Position numbers and translations under genes: made by a program
Part shown: in pieces, positions 51,720 to 60,747 of the stretch
How the letters are laid out: each line of letters begins with the position of its first letter
Numbering within the stretch: position 1 is the stretch's first letter
Assembly (NCBI GenBank): GCA_041739465.1
Contig: JBGSNX010000081.1
Location: forward strand, 25,550 to 89,549
Direction: 5' to 3'
Length of the DNA stretch: 64,000 nt
Source of the DNA: BOKV01 sp041739465
GTDB lineage: Bacteria; Pseudomonadota; Alphaproteobacteria; Rhizobiales; Rhizobiaceae
The notes under the pieces: model-generated
Seen by the model: only the letters and a program-made list of their open reading frames with translations
Databases searched by the model: none
What the model was told of the DNA's origin: nothing

Positions 51720-52391
51720 TCAGCCCTTGCTGGTAGCGCCTTTGCCAGCCAGCAGTTCGAGCATCACATTTGCCCGGTCACGGACGCTTCCAGTTGTGTT
51801 TGCGTCATCGGCAATCTGGCGGAACCATTTGACCGCGTCCTCAAGATTGCCGGATTTGTAAGCGGAAATCCCAATCAGTTCGCGCGCTAGCGACCGGAAG
51901 GACTGACCTGCCGCCGCCATCGGCTCCATGCGCGCTTTCACGCCATCATAGGTTTCCAGATCAACCGCCAGCATTCCGGCACGAATGCGCGCGACGGATC
52001 GCAGCGCTTCTTCAAACGAGGCATCATTGGCGATCGCATCGAAGGCAACCATTGCGCCCTGCTTGTCGCCGCGCGCCAGGGTTTCCCCGGCGATGCGCAT
52101 GCGCGCAAGCGCTGGATACTGACCCGAGCCTGACTTGGTGATCGCCTCAAGTGCGGCAATCGCCTCATCCTGTTTGCCGGCCTTGGAAAGTTCGGTGGCG
52201 GCAAGAAACGCGTCGCCTGAACGGGCTGAAACGGTTTGACGCCAGTATTCACAACCGCGATAGCCAGCCGTGGCAACCACGATCAAAACCGCAATGCCAA
52301 TGATGATGCGGCCATAGCTGGCCCAAAAACCGTGCATGCGGTCCTGGCGAAGCTCGTCGTCGACCTCGCGAATGAAACTGTCGTCAGACAT
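51720..52391 (-). CDS. YfgM-like TPR membrane protein
   Basis: This 223-residue protein has one membrane helix near the N-terminus (about 27-45, GRIIIGIAVLIVVATAGYRG) and a periplasmic tetratricopeptide-like domain. The charged start DSFIREVDDELRQDRM is typical of the YfgM/ancillary SecYEG translocon family. It lies 70 bases upstream of der, an arrangement (yfgM-bamB-der) shared widely, although bamB is missing here. A CGGTCGC/GCGACCG hairpin (52414-52434) precedes it. Confidence 0.85.
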   Translation of the reverse strand: MSDDSFIREVDDELRQDRMHGFWASYGRIIIGIAVLIVVATAGYRGCEYWRQTVSARSGDAFLAATELSKAGKQDEAIAALEAITKSGSGQYPALARMRIAGETLARGDKQGAMVAFDAIANDASFEEALRSVARIRAGMLAVDLETYDGVKARMEPMAAAGQSFRSLARELIGISAYKSGNLEDAVKWFRQIADDANTTGSVRDRANVMLELLAGKGATSKG

Positions 52392-52497
52392 GATGGCCTT
52401 TCCAAACCGGTCGCGGTCGCACCTTCGGCGACCGTTGGGCCTTGTAGCGGAAACCGGCTTGCAATTGCAATCTTTTGCGTTTCAGGGCGCAAATACC

Positions 52498-53067
52498 CTA
52501 AATTGCGATCGGAACGCCGGCGATCCAAACATGCAACTGCCAGATGAACAGGAACCAGATGACGAGGCCGGAAGCCACGGCAGCAAAGTCCCAGGTGACC
52601 GGACCGGCGACCGCAAGGGCAGCGCCGCGCCGTTTCAACGAAATCCGGTCAAGCACTCCCCATGCCAGAAAAGACCCAAAGAGCAGCACTGAAGCAAGGT
52701 CGCCATTGACCAGCAGATGCGCAAATGCCCAGATCTTGGTGGCAAGGAGCATCGGGTGCTTGAGCATCGGCTTGAGGCGGCCGGCCGGCAATTGCGAGAC
52801 CATCAGGCTCATGAAGGCCATTGCCATCAAAACGATGGTCAAATGGGCCATCCATCCAGGTGTCTCGTAGAGGACGGGCGCATTTGGACGGGCGAGTGTG
52901 TAGCCCCAGACCAGAAGTACCAATCCAACCAGCGAAACCAACGAGTATGCGCCTTTCCAGGTTCCCTCGCCCATGGAAGAGAATTTTTGATCGCGCCATT
53001 GCGGGGCGAAAATCCGAACGGAATGCACTCCGAGGAAAAGAACCAGTCCAGCTATCAAAATGACCAT
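52498..53067 (-). CDS. NnrU-family membrane protein
   Basis: This 189-residue integral membrane protein has five to six helices. NnrU signatures: LVLFLGVHSVRIFAPQWRD, LVWGYTLARP, and MLLATKIWAFAHLLVNGDLASVLLFGSFLAWGVLDR (cited as KIWAFAHLLVNGD). The family was named for nitric-oxide-linked genes but is related to isoprenoid enzymes such as 15-cis-zeta-carotene isomerase. No denitrification gene is near, so the role is open. GGAG lies about 7 bases before ATG 53067. Confidence 0.9.
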   Translation of the reverse strand: MVILIAGLVLFLGVHSVRIFAPQWRDQKFSSMGEGTWKGAYSLVSLVGLVLLVWGYTLARPNAPVLYETPGWMAHLTIVLMAMAFMSLMVSQLPAGRLKPMLKHPMLLATKIWAFAHLLVNGDLASVLLFGSFLAWGVLDRISLKRRGAALAVAGPVTWDFAAVASGLVIWFLFIWQLHVWIAGVPIAI

Positions 53068-53157
53068 CGCGAAATGCTCCTTGGAGGGTTCAGCGTATGG
53101 CTGCGATCTCTAGCATTGCCAGAGCCACGATGCCAATGGCGGCGAGCTTGCGGGATT

Positions 53158-54654
53158 TCAGGCTTTGGCCTGATTTTCGCCGACCTTGCGCACAATCCAC
53201 GGCAGCAGCAGGACCAAGACGGCTGCCAGAAGGAAGAACGCCGAAATCGGATGGGTGACGAACACGCTGGCATCGCCCTGGCTGATCATCATTGCCCGGC
53301 GAAATTGCTGTTCAGCAAGCGGCCCCAGAATGAGGCCGATGATTGCCGGAGCCACCGGAAAGCCGTAGCGGCGCATGAAGAAGCCGACGATCCCCAAAAC
53401 GAAAAGGGCGATGATGTCGGTCATCGAGCGATTGAGGCCATAAACGCCCAGGGTGGAGAAAACCAGAATGCCGCCATACAAAAGCGGCGCCGGGATTTGC
53501 AGCAGACGAACCCACAAGCCAACCAGTGGAAGGTTCAGCACCAGCAGCATGACGTTGCCGATGTAGAGGCTGGCGATCAACGTCCAGACAAGCGGAGCCG
53601 ATGCGCTGAACAATTGCGGTCCCGGCTGCAGTCCGTATTGCTGAAATGCGACCAAGAGGATCGCCGCGGTGGCGGAGGTTGGAAGCCCCAGCGTCAGCAA
53701 TGGCACCAGAACACCGGCAACGGCGGCGTTGTTGGCAGCTTCCGGACCCGCGACGCCTTCGATGGCTCCATGGCCGAATTCTTCCGGGTTCTTCGACAGT
53801 TTCTTTTCGAGAAAATAGGAAAGGAATGTCGGTATTTCGGTACCACCGGCGGGGAGGACGCCGAACGGGAAACCAAGCGCAGTTCCGCGCAGCCAGGGTT
53901 TCCACGAGCGCGACCATTCCTCGCGGTTCATGTAGATCGAGCCCTTGACCGCTTCGATCTTGGCTTCGCGCAAATCCTTTCGCGAAGCGATGTGAAGTGC
54001 CTCGCCGACGGCAAACAGGCCCACGGCAACAACCACGACATCAATTCCGTTGAACAGGCCGCGAACGCCAAAGGCCATGCGCACTTGCCCGGTCAACAGG
54101 TCGATCCCGACCATGCCGATGGCCAGCCCGGCAAACAGGCTGGTTACGCCTCTCGACCACGATGTGCCCAAAAGTGCTGACGCGGCCGTGAATGCGAAAA
54201 CCATCAGCGCAAAATATTCGGCTGGTCCAAAGCGCAATGCCAGCTTGACGAACACAGGTGCCAGAAAACTCAAGGCAATGGTGCCAATGGTTCCCGCCAC
54301 AAACGAGCCGATTGCGGCTGTGGCAAGGGCTGCAGCACCGCGCCCTTGACGGGCCATCACATTGCCTTCGATGGCAGTGACGATGGAACCCGATTCGCCC
54401 GGAGTGTTGAGAAGGATCGAAGTTGTCGACGAGCCGTACATGGCTCCGTAATAGATGCCAGCAAACAGGATGAAGGCGCCGGTCGGGTCAACTTTCGCTG
54501 TCACCGGCAGCAGCAGGGCAATGGTCAAGGCCGGGCCAATGCCGGGCAGAATGCCAATGGCAGTCCCGCACATCACGCCCACAAACGACCAAAGCAGGTT
54601 TATCGGGGTCAGCGCCGCAACAAACCCACCCATCAGCGCGCCGAACATTTCCAT
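53158..54654 (-). CDS. tctA: Tripartite tricarboxylate transporter, large membrane subunit TctA
   Basis: TctA is the main permease of a TTT-type secondary transporter, which imports carboxylates captured by the periplasmic protein TctC. The 498-residue protein has about 11-12 helices and the signature GILPGIGPALTIALLLP near the N-terminus and PTSATAAILLVAFQQYGLQPGP in the second half. It is the last gene of tctC-tctB-tctA. Family substrates range from citrate to aromatic acids; none can be assigned here. Confidence 0.94.
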   Translation of the reverse strand: MEMFGALMGGFVAALTPINLLWSFVGVMCGTAIGILPGIGPALTIALLLPVTAKVDPTGAFILFAGIYYGAMYGSSTTSILLNTPGESGSIVTAIEGNVMARQGRGAAALATAAIGSFVAGTIGTIALSFLAPVFVKLALRFGPAEYFALMVFAFTAASALLGTSWSRGVTSLFAGLAIGMVGIDLLTGQVRMAFGVRGLFNGIDVVVVAVGLFAVGEALHIASRKDLREAKIEAVKGSIYMNREEWSRSWKPWLRGTALGFPFGVLPAGGTEIPTFLSYFLEKKLSKNPEEFGHGAIEGVAGPEAANNAAVAGVLVPLLTLGLPTSATAAILLVAFQQYGLQPGPQLFSASAPLVWTLIASLYIGNVMLLVLNLPLVGLWVRLLQIPAPLLYGGILVFSTLGVYGLNRSMTDIIALFVLGIVGFFMRRYGFPVAPAIIGLILGPLAEQQFRRAMMISQGDASVFVTHPISAFFLLAAVLVLLLPWIVRKVGENQAKA

Positions 54655-54666
54655 TGCAAATGAACC

Positions 54667-55149
54667 TTAGAGCAAGCCCTTCAGCAGGCCTGCGGGCAGC
54701 TGAAGGTTCAACAATCGGGTGAAAATCAGGAATGCGGCAACTGAGAGAATAACCGCTATTGCGACGTCGCGCAGGTAGCGGCGGCTGCCAAAGGCCCCGG
54801 TCACCGCGTAAAAAAGCAAAGCCGCGGTTATGACAAAGCCAACCGGCTTGAGCGCCAGAACCACAAATACAAATGACGCTGCAATGATGCCTATCGCGCG
54901 CCAATCGGTTTCGTCGGTATCGGCAAGAATGCGGTCAGGCGTTTGCATCCATGTGCTGGCCAGGAAATAGACCCCCATCAGCGCAACGGCAATTCCCGCC
55001 GCGTAGGGAAACACCTGCGGGCCGACACGCGCATATGCAGGTGCAACGTCCATGCCTGCGGTGCTGGCGATGATGCCCGCACCCATGGCCACGAGAACGG
55101 TCCCGACCACTAGGCCGGGACCGCGCTTGCCGGATTGAGTTCCGGACAT
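54667..55149 (-). CDS. tctB: Tripartite tricarboxylate transporter, small membrane subunit TctB
   Basis: TctB is the small four-helix subunit of the TTT transporter. The 160-residue protein has helices at about 12-32, 42-62, 83-103 and 119-152. Similarity among TctB proteins is low; position between tctC and tctA and the helix pattern give the call. It lies 4 bases after tctC and 12 bases before tctA. Confidence 0.85.
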   Translation of the reverse strand: MSGTQSGKRGPGLVVGTVLVAMGAGIIASTAGMDVAPAYARVGPQVFPYAAGIAVALMGVYFLASTWMQTPDRILADTDETDWRAIGIIAASFVFVVLALKPVGFVITAALLFYAVTGAFGSRRYLRDVAIAVILSVAAFLIFTRLLNLQLPAGLLKGLL

Positions 55150-55153
55150 TTTG

Positions 55154-56131
55154 TTACTGAACCAGGCCGATGGACTTCAGAACGTCGGTGATGCGTGCGT
55201 TCTCAGCCTTGATCAGCGCACCGAACTCGTCGCCCGGCATGTACAGATCGGTCCACTTCTTGTCGGCAAGGATCTTCTTCCAGCCATCGCTCTTGACTGT
55301 TGCGTCTACCGCATCGAGCAGCGCCTTCTTGGCGGCGTCATCAAGGCCCGGAGGTGCAACGATCGCGCGCCAGTTGGCCAACTCGACATCCACGCCCTGT
55401 TCTTTCAGGGTTGGGGCGTCAATGCCTTCGACGCGGGCTGGCGAGGAAATCGCCAGAATGCGAAGTTCGCCGGACTTGATCTGGCCTTCCCATTCGCCGT
55501 AACCGGAAATGCCGGCAGAGACGTGACCGCCAAGGATGGCTGCAAGTGCTTCGCCGCCGCCCGAAAACGGAATGTAGTTGAGCTTGGTGATGTCAGCGCC
55601 AACCGCCTTGGCAACGAGACCCGCCAGGATGTGGTCGGTGCCGCCGGCAGAACCACCGCCGAATGGAACCGAGCCTGCGTCGGCCTTCAGCTTGGTAACA
55701 AGGTCAGCAAGGGTTTTCAGTTCAGACGCTGCAGGAACAACAATGACTTCATACTCGCCGGTCAGGCGGGCGATTGGCGTTACCTGCTCCAGCGTGGCTG
55801 GCGACTTGTTGGTGAGAACTGCGCCAACCATGACGAGGCCGTTGACCAGAAGCACGTTGCCATTGCCTTTTTCAGCGTCAACTACCTGCGTCAGGCCGAC
55901 AATGCCGCCAGCGCCTGGAACGTTTTCAACGGTCGCAGTCTTGACGACGCCAGCTGACTTCATGGTTTCTTCCAAGGCGCGGGCCGTCTGGTCCCAGCCG
56001 CCGCCCGGCTTGGCCGGTGCAATGATGCGAAGATCGTCGAGTGCGCTGGCCGGAGCTGCGCCAAAACCGGCTACACCGGCAATTGACAGCGCGAGCGCAA
56101 AGGCTGCCCGCGAAAGCAGTGACATTTTCAT
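55154..56131 (-). CDS. tctC: Tripartite tricarboxylate transporter substrate-binding protein TctC
   Basis: This periplasmic solute-binding protein of the TTT (Bug) family is 325 aa with a signal peptide (LLSRAAFALALSIAGVAGFGAAPASA). It carries the family landmarks IIAPAKPGGGWDQTAR, ENVPGAGGIVGL and VPFGGGSAGGTDHILAGL. Bug proteins bind carboxylates through water bridges, and the ligand cannot be read from sequence. ATG 56131 has GGAGG 8 bases upstream. It heads tctC-tctB-tctA; no TctDE two-component genes are adjacent. Confidence 0.93.
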   Translation of the reverse strand: MKMSLLSRAAFALALSIAGVAGFGAAPASALDDLRIIAPAKPGGGWDQTARALEETMKSAGVVKTATVENVPGAGGIVGLTQVVDAEKGNGNVLLVNGLVMVGAVLTNKSPATLEQVTPIARLTGEYEVIVVPAASELKTLADLVTKLKADAGSVPFGGGSAGGTDHILAGLVAKAVGADITKLNYIPFSGGGEALAAILGGHVSAGISGYGEWEGQIKSGELRILAISSPARVEGIDAPTLKEQGVDVELANWRAIVAPPGLDDAAKKALLDAVDATVKSDGWKKILADKKWTDLYMPGDEFGALIKAENARITDVLKSIGLVQ

Positions 56132-56235
56132 ATTGGTATTCCTCCCGAAAGACCCGGATCCGCTCCGGGCGCGCTGGGACAAAATACCAACAGGGCACGC
56201 AATGCAAGTCTGACGCGAAGAATTAGTTTCAATAA

Positions 56236-57492
56236 CTACTGCGCCGGCTCACCGCCCGCTTCTATGTATTCGCGGTCGATCTCGGGGAGAGCCTCGCCGT
56301 GCAGAGTAGCCTCGAACGCCTGCAGACGCTTGTAGATCGACAGCAGTTCGACGATCGTCGACCACGAATTCACCAGATACTGGAACGAATTCGATACCTG
56401 GCCGAAGGCGGTAAGGATTTGCTGCAGCAGGCCGAACGTGATTTTGCCCGCCGCTATTGTCGGTACCAAAATGAGGTAGGCAAAAATGTTGTCGGCCTGC
56501 AGGTAGAATGCGCGGGTCAGGTTGAAATACATGTAGTGGAAATAGAGGCGGAAATAATTGGTCCGCACATCGGAAAACAGTTCGCGAAGGGTTGGCGGCG
56601 CTGCACGATTGGCGTCATCCTCGCCATAAACCAGTTCCTTGCGGTAGGATGCTTCGACGCGCTGGTTGCGGAATTCCAGTCCCGGCAGCTTGATACCGAC
56701 CGCAGCCAGCAGCACAGTCCCGAACAATGACCAGAAGATTGCAGCCTGCATGAGGGGGGCGGGAATGACACCCACCAATGGCAGTTCGGTAACATTGGAC
56801 GACAACGCATAAAGTATCGGCAGGAACGCAATGAGCGTCATGACCGCATCGATCATGCTGACGCCAAGTCCCTCGACCGTTGAAGCAAAGCGCATTGTAT
56901 CTTCCTGCACACGCTGCGAAGCGCCTTCAATGCCGCGCAGTTTTTGCCACTCGCTGGTGTAGTAGTCGTTCATCGCCGTGCGCCAGCGGAAGATGTAATG
57001 GCTGACAACAAAACGGGTGATCACGTAGACCCCGATCCACAGGAATGCGATCAGCGCAAAATCCAGCATCAGTTTGTAGAGGTCAGCCTGCGGTACCTTG
57101 CCGTCGGGCGTCAGCGCTTTTTGTACCAGATCGAAGAATGGGCGGCGCCAATTGTTGATGGCAACGGACACCTGAACCGAAAAATAGGTCGAAAACAGGA
57201 TGAATGCGCTGCCGATCACCGACCACAAGAACCAGGGATGGGGCGAAAACCAGTACCAGAAGGCGCTGAATATGGCCGTGACCGCAAAGAAATAGAGATA
57301 GAACCAGATGAAATCGGGGCTCCAGAAATAGCCGACGCCAACAATCGGTTCTGCATCGGCGGGCAATTGCGGCATGCCGAACACCGCACCCAAGTCTGCT
57401 CCCCCTCCATACCAGGAACCAATGGCTATGGCGCACCAGAGCACGAACGAAGCAAAGAACAGCTTCGGCCTGGGAAAGAAGGAATGGAACAA
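56236..57492 (-). CDS. SbmA/BacA-family peptide transporter
   Basis: SbmA/BacA proteins are proton-driven inner-membrane importers of peptides such as bleomycin and proline-rich antimicrobials; rhizobial BacA is needed for symbiosis. The 418-residue protein has about eight helices and the family signature RGIEGASQRVQEDTMRFA. It has no ATP-binding domain. TTG 57492 is the likely start: GAGGAG lies 7 bases upstream and the protein then begins MFHSFFPRPKLFF, like E. coli SbmA MFKSFFPKP. A frame to 57558 would add 22 residues without similarity. Confidence 0.9.
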   Translation of the reverse strand: MFHSFFPRPKLFFASFVLWCAIAIGSWYGGGADLGAVFGMPQLPADAEPIVGVGYFWSPDFIWFYLYFFAVTAIFSAFWYWFSPHPWFLWSVIGSAFILFSTYFSVQVSVAINNWRRPFFDLVQKALTPDGKVPQADLYKLMLDFALIAFLWIGVYVITRFVVSHYIFRWRTAMNDYYTSEWQKLRGIEGASQRVQEDTMRFASTVEGLGVSMIDAVMTLIAFLPILYALSSNVTELPLVGVIPAPLMQAAIFWSLFGTVLLAAVGIKLPGLEFRNQRVEASYRKELVYGEDDANRAAPPTLRELFSDVRTNYFRLYFHYMYFNLTRAFYLQADNIFAYLILVPTIAAGKITFGLLQQILTAFGQVSNSFQYLVNSWSTIVELLSIYKRLQAFEATLHGEALPEIDREYIEAGGEPAQ

Positions 57493-57606
57493 GGGAGGGC
57501 TCCTCAAAGGGAATGCGAAGACGTTGTCTGATTGAAACCGGAATTGCGCCTGATTCAAGTCAATTCGGCGTGGTCCTTGGACGCAGCACCGGCAGTTGGT
57601 GGATCA

Positions 57607-57643
57607 GATCGGCAAATCAAGGGTCCGCACGCATTTGCCGATC
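57607..57643. repeat. 11-bp perfect inverted repeat
   Basis: GATCGGCAAAT (57607-57617) and ATTTGCCGATC (57633-57643) are exact reverse complements with a 15-base loop. It is 115 bases before the SbmA/BacA start and could be a leader stem-loop or an operator. Confidence 0.6.
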
Positions 57644-57656
57644 ACATGGTTGCGCC

Positions 57657-57685
57657 ATGTGCATTCGCGCACAACAAATGCACAT
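57657..57685. repeat. 9-bp perfect inverted repeat
   Basis: ATGTGCATT (57657-57665) and AATGCACAT (57677-57685) are exact reverse complements with an 11-base loop, 13 bases away from the first inverted repeat. Confidence 0.6.
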
Positions 57686-58061
57686 TACCCCTCCCATATC
57701 ACCATCATGGAAGCGGGGTTGCTTCCACCTGCCTTCACAAAGGCCCTTGTGATCACCATCCGGGAGGCGGTTCGCCGTCATGCCGTGGCGTCTCGTCCGC
57801 ATGCCCCCGCGGGCGGGACGCAGGAAAATCCTGCAAGTCTGCAGGCAAATGGGCACGGGTTTGCGGGTCTCCAACGCCCCTGGGATTTGCAAGCCTTGCG
57901 GGCCGACTTTGTGGAGACACGAAGGCGGCCTTTTTGTTGGCTGGCACACCTGTTGCACATGACTGCGTTAACGATTTGGCAACCAAGCCTTAACCGCGCA
58001 CTTACCAAACCATCCGACAATCTGTGGAAAGACCAACGCGATTCGTACGGGGTACGCACGC

Positions 58062-58295
58062 ATGCACATCATCAAGAACGACGGCATTTCTGCCTCCCGA
58101 TTGAGCCCGCATGAAGCGGCACGCGAAGCCGACCGGCATGCGCGAATGCTGGAAGAAATCTACATTGATCTGGAAGATCTCGATTCACAGGCCTGTCCGC
58201 CGAACCGTCGCTTCTTTCGCGGCGGCAAGGAAGCCTGGGTCTATGACCATGGCAATGTGGTCGAACTGGTCTTCGTGCGCGGTGAAGAAGAATAG
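58062..58295 (+). CDS. Small conserved-looking acidic protein of unknown function
   Basis: This 77-residue hydrophilic protein has an N-terminal helical part (PHEAAREADRHARMLEEIY) and a beta-rich C-terminal half (FFRGGKEAWVYDHGNVVELVFV). No signal peptide or known motif is seen. Codon use looks like real coding sequence, as the third-base pattern matches neighbours by eye. A CGTAC-GGG-GTACG hairpin (58044-58056) ends 5 bases before the ATG and covers the likely ribosome site. Its stop codon lies in a palindrome shared with the convergent gene. Confidence 0.6.
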   Translation: MHIIKNDGISASRLSPHEAAREADRHARMLEEIYIDLEDLDSQACPPNRRFFRGGKEAWVYDHGNVVELVFVRGEEE

Positions 58296-58308
58296 AGGCT
58301 TGCCTCTA
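58293..58308. terminator. Palindrome carrying both convergent stop codons
   Basis: TAGAGGC-TT-GCCTCTA is a 7-bp stem with a minimal loop. Its left TAG is the stop of the gene at 58062, and its right CTA is, on the - strand, the stop of the GcvT-type oxidoreductase gene. No T-run follows, so termination is uncertain. Confidence 0.4.
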
Positions 58309-60747
58309 GGATTTCACACGCAGGGATTTCGGGTCAAACAACGGTGCCATGGCTATGCTGGCTGACACCAGATCGCCTGCAACCACCAGCTCATAGCGCC
58401 CCGCAGCCAGGAAGGCATCGCTGACGCCCTCTGGATTTTTGACATAGCCAAAACCGATGTTCTTGCCGATGGTGTACCCATAACCGCCCGAGGTGAGATA
58501 ACCCACCGGCTCGCCATTGCGCAGGATGGTTTCCCGCCCGACCAGGACCGTATCCCGGTCTTCGAGGGTGAATCCGGCAAACCGCTTTGTCAGCGGCGCG
58601 CCTGCCACAGTTTCCAGCGCTTTTCTTCCGACAAAGTCTGCCCCCGACTTCATTTTGACTGCCCAGCCGAGCCCCGCTTCGAAAGGTGTGTCGTTGGGCG
58701 TGATGTCCGAACCCCAGGCCCGGTAGGCCTTTTCGAGCCTGAGCGATTCGAGTGCGCGGTACCCCACCGGGCGGATCTGGTGTTTGCCGCCAGCGGCCAT
58801 CAATGCATCGAAAACTTCGCCCATCCTGCCGATGGGCGCATGCAATTCCCAGCCAAGTTCGCCGACATAGGTGACCCTCAATGCTCGGACAGTCGTTGCG
58901 GCAATTTCAATTTCGCGCACATGGCCAAAGGGAAATGCTTCGTTGGAAACATCGCTACCGGTTGCCTCACCGAGCACTTGTCGCGACAACGGCCCCATCA
59001 GCGAGAGCGTGCCGAATTCCTCGGTGACATCGGCGACCGTAACATCCGCATTGGCCGCAATGTGGTCCTTGATCCAGGCAAGGTCGTGGGTTCGAAAGCC
59101 GGTGCCGGTAACGATGTAGAAGCGGTCTTCGGCCAGCCTTGCCACCGTCAGGTCGGCTTCAATGCCGCCGCGGGTGTTGAGCAGTTGGGTATAGGTCAAG
59201 CGACCTTGCGGCCTTGTGATGTCGTTTGCGCAAATCCTGTCGAGCGCTGCCAGCGCATCGCGGCCGGTCACCTCATACTTGGCAAAGGATGACTGGTCGA
59301 AAAGGCCGACCTTTTCGCGAACATGGGCATGTTCCTCGCCGACCGGACCAAACCAGTTCTGTCGGCCCATGGAGTAAATGTCCTTTGGCTTCATGCCACT
59401 TGGAGCAAACCAGTTTGGCCGCTCCCAGCCCAGTTTTGAGCCAAATACCGCATTGTGCCTTTGCAGCCGTTCATACAGCGGAGAGACAATTGCCGGGCGA
59501 CCGGAGGCATATTCCTCGTGCGGGAACCCGATCGTGTAGTGTTTGCCATAGGCTTCAAGCGTGCGGTCGCAGACCCATTGCCGGTTTTCGTGCAGGCCGG
59601 AGAAGCGGCGAATGTCGACGACCCAAAGATCCAGCGGCGCTTCACCAGCCACGACCCATTGAGCCAGCACCCAGCCGGCACCACCGCCTGATGCAATGCC
59701 GAATGCGTTGAAGCCGGCACCCACATACATGTTGGCGCATTGCGGTGCGGCTCCCAAAATGAAATTACCGTCCGGCGTGAAGCTTTCAGGACCATTGATC
59801 ATCTGCTTTATGCCAACCGTTCCCAGTGCCGGTACGCGGGCAATCGCCGCATCCATGTGCTGTTCGAAATGATCGTAATCATCGTCAAACAGCCGAAACT
59901 CCCAGTCATTGGGAACATCGCCCAGCGTCCATGGCTGCGGATTGGGTTCATAGCCGCCAAACACCAGACCGCCGACTTCCTCCTTGAAATAGGTTCTGCG
60001 GTCAGGGTCGCGGATGGTTGGCGCGTCGGTGGAAAGGCCTTCGATTTTCTCGGTGATGACGTATTGATGCTTCACTGGCTGCAACGGCACATTGATGCCG
60101 GCCATCGCTCCAAGCTGGCGCGCCCACTGGCCGGCGCAGTTGACGACTTTCTCGCAAGAAATGTCGCCCTGATCCGTCTTCACCTTGACGATGCGATCCC
60201 CCGACATTTCAAAGCCGGTAACCCGCACACCCTCGTGCAGCTTGGCGCCATGCATGCGTGCGCCTTTGGCCAGCGACTGGGTAATGTCGGATGGACTGGC
60301 CTGCCCATCTGTCGGCAACCAGCTTGCCCCAACAAGATCATCCACCTCCATCAGCGGCCACATCGCCTTGACCTCGGCAGGCGAAAGCAGGTGCATGTCC
60401 ATGCCAAAAGACCGGGCGGTTGTGGCAAGGCGGCGAAACTCGGTCCAGCGATCGAGATTGGTGGCAAGGCGCAGGCAGCCCGACATTTTCCAGCCGGTGG
60501 CAAGGCCGGTTTCTTCGTCAAGACGCTTATAGAGATCGACCGAGTATTTGAGGACCCTGGTGATCGAGGCCGAGGAACGCAATTGCCCGACAAGTCCGGC
60601 AGCATGCCATGTAGACCCGGAAGTCAGCTTGCCTTGTTCCAACAGCACCACATCCGCCTTGTGGTCGCGGGCAAGGTGGTAGGCGGTGGAACAGCCAATG
60701 ATGCCGCCGCCAATGACGACGATCTGTGCGTGGTTTGGCAGGCTCAT
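58306..60747 (-). CDS. GcvT-type FAD-dependent oxidoreductase (dimethylglycine/sarcosine dehydrogenase-like)
   Basis: This 813-residue enzyme fuses an N-terminal FAD domain (about 8-400; VVIGGGIIGCSTAYHLA) to a C-terminal GcvT/aminomethyltransferase domain (about 440-810) that binds tetrahydrofolate. His48 in TSGSTWHAAGL matches the His to which FAD is covalently bound in mammalian dimethylglycine dehydrogenase. Such enzymes demethylate N-methylated amines and hand the one-carbon unit to folate. Conserved end motifs GYRALESLRLEKAYRAWG and GYTIGKNIGFGYV are present. It overlaps the kinase gene upstream by four bases (ATGA), so they are one operon. Confidence 0.93.
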   Translation of the reverse strand: MSLPNHAQIVVIGGGIIGCSTAYHLARDHKADVVLLEQGKLTSGSTWHAAGLVGQLRSSASITRVLKYSVDLYKRLDEETGLATGWKMSGCLRLATNLDRWTEFRRLATTARSFGMDMHLLSPAEVKAMWPLMEVDDLVGASWLPTDGQASPSDITQSLAKGARMHGAKLHEGVRVTGFEMSGDRIVKVKTDQGDISCEKVVNCAGQWARQLGAMAGINVPLQPVKHQYVITEKIEGLSTDAPTIRDPDRRTYFKEEVGGLVFGGYEPNPQPWTLGDVPNDWEFRLFDDDYDHFEQHMDAAIARVPALGTVGIKQMINGPESFTPDGNFILGAAPQCANMYVGAGFNAFGIASGGGAGWVLAQWVVAGEAPLDLWVVDIRRFSGLHENRQWVCDRTLEAYGKHYTIGFPHEEYASGRPAIVSPLYERLQRHNAVFGSKLGWERPNWFAPSGMKPKDIYSMGRQNWFGPVGEEHAHVREKVGLFDQSSFAKYEVTGRDALAALDRICANDITRPQGRLTYTQLLNTRGGIEADLTVARLAEDRFYIVTGTGFRTHDLAWIKDHIAANADVTVADVTEEFGTLSLMGPLSRQVLGEATGSDVSNEAFPFGHVREIEIAATTVRALRVTYVGELGWELHAPIGRMGEVFDALMAAGGKHQIRPVGYRALESLRLEKAYRAWGSDITPNDTPFEAGLGWAVKMKSGADFVGRKALETVAGAPLTKRFAGFTLEDRDTVLVGRETILRNGEPVGYLTSGGYGYTIGKNIGFGYVKNPEGVSDAFLAAGRYELVVAGDLVSASIAMAPLFDPKSLRVKS

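Larger units (their letters stand above)
57493..58061. other. Non-coding region rich in inverted repeats
   Basis: This 569-bp gap lies between the divergent SbmA/BacA gene and the small gene at 58062. Reading frames in it lack any recognisable protein. It holds an FNR-like CTGAT-TCAA-GTCAA (57550-57563, one mismatch), two perfect inverted repeats (57607-57643 and 57657-57685), overlapping alternative hairpins (57820-57845), a GTCTCC/GGAGAC pairing (57867-57872 with 57913-57918) and AAGG-CGG-CCTT-TTT (57922-57935). It could encode one or more structured RNAs. I recognise no known RNA family. Confidence 0.4.

Noticed and set aside
57550..57563. FNR-like CTGAT-TCAA-GTCAA before the SbmA/BacA gene
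   Set aside because: One arm has a mismatch and the function gives no reason for oxygen control. It is recorded in the region description but not claimed as a site.
57532..58114. Two overlapping open frames of 153-172 codons in the non-coding gap
   Set aside because: They overlap one another in different frames, have no similarity I recognise, and cross the inverted repeats. Structured non-coding DNA explains the region better.
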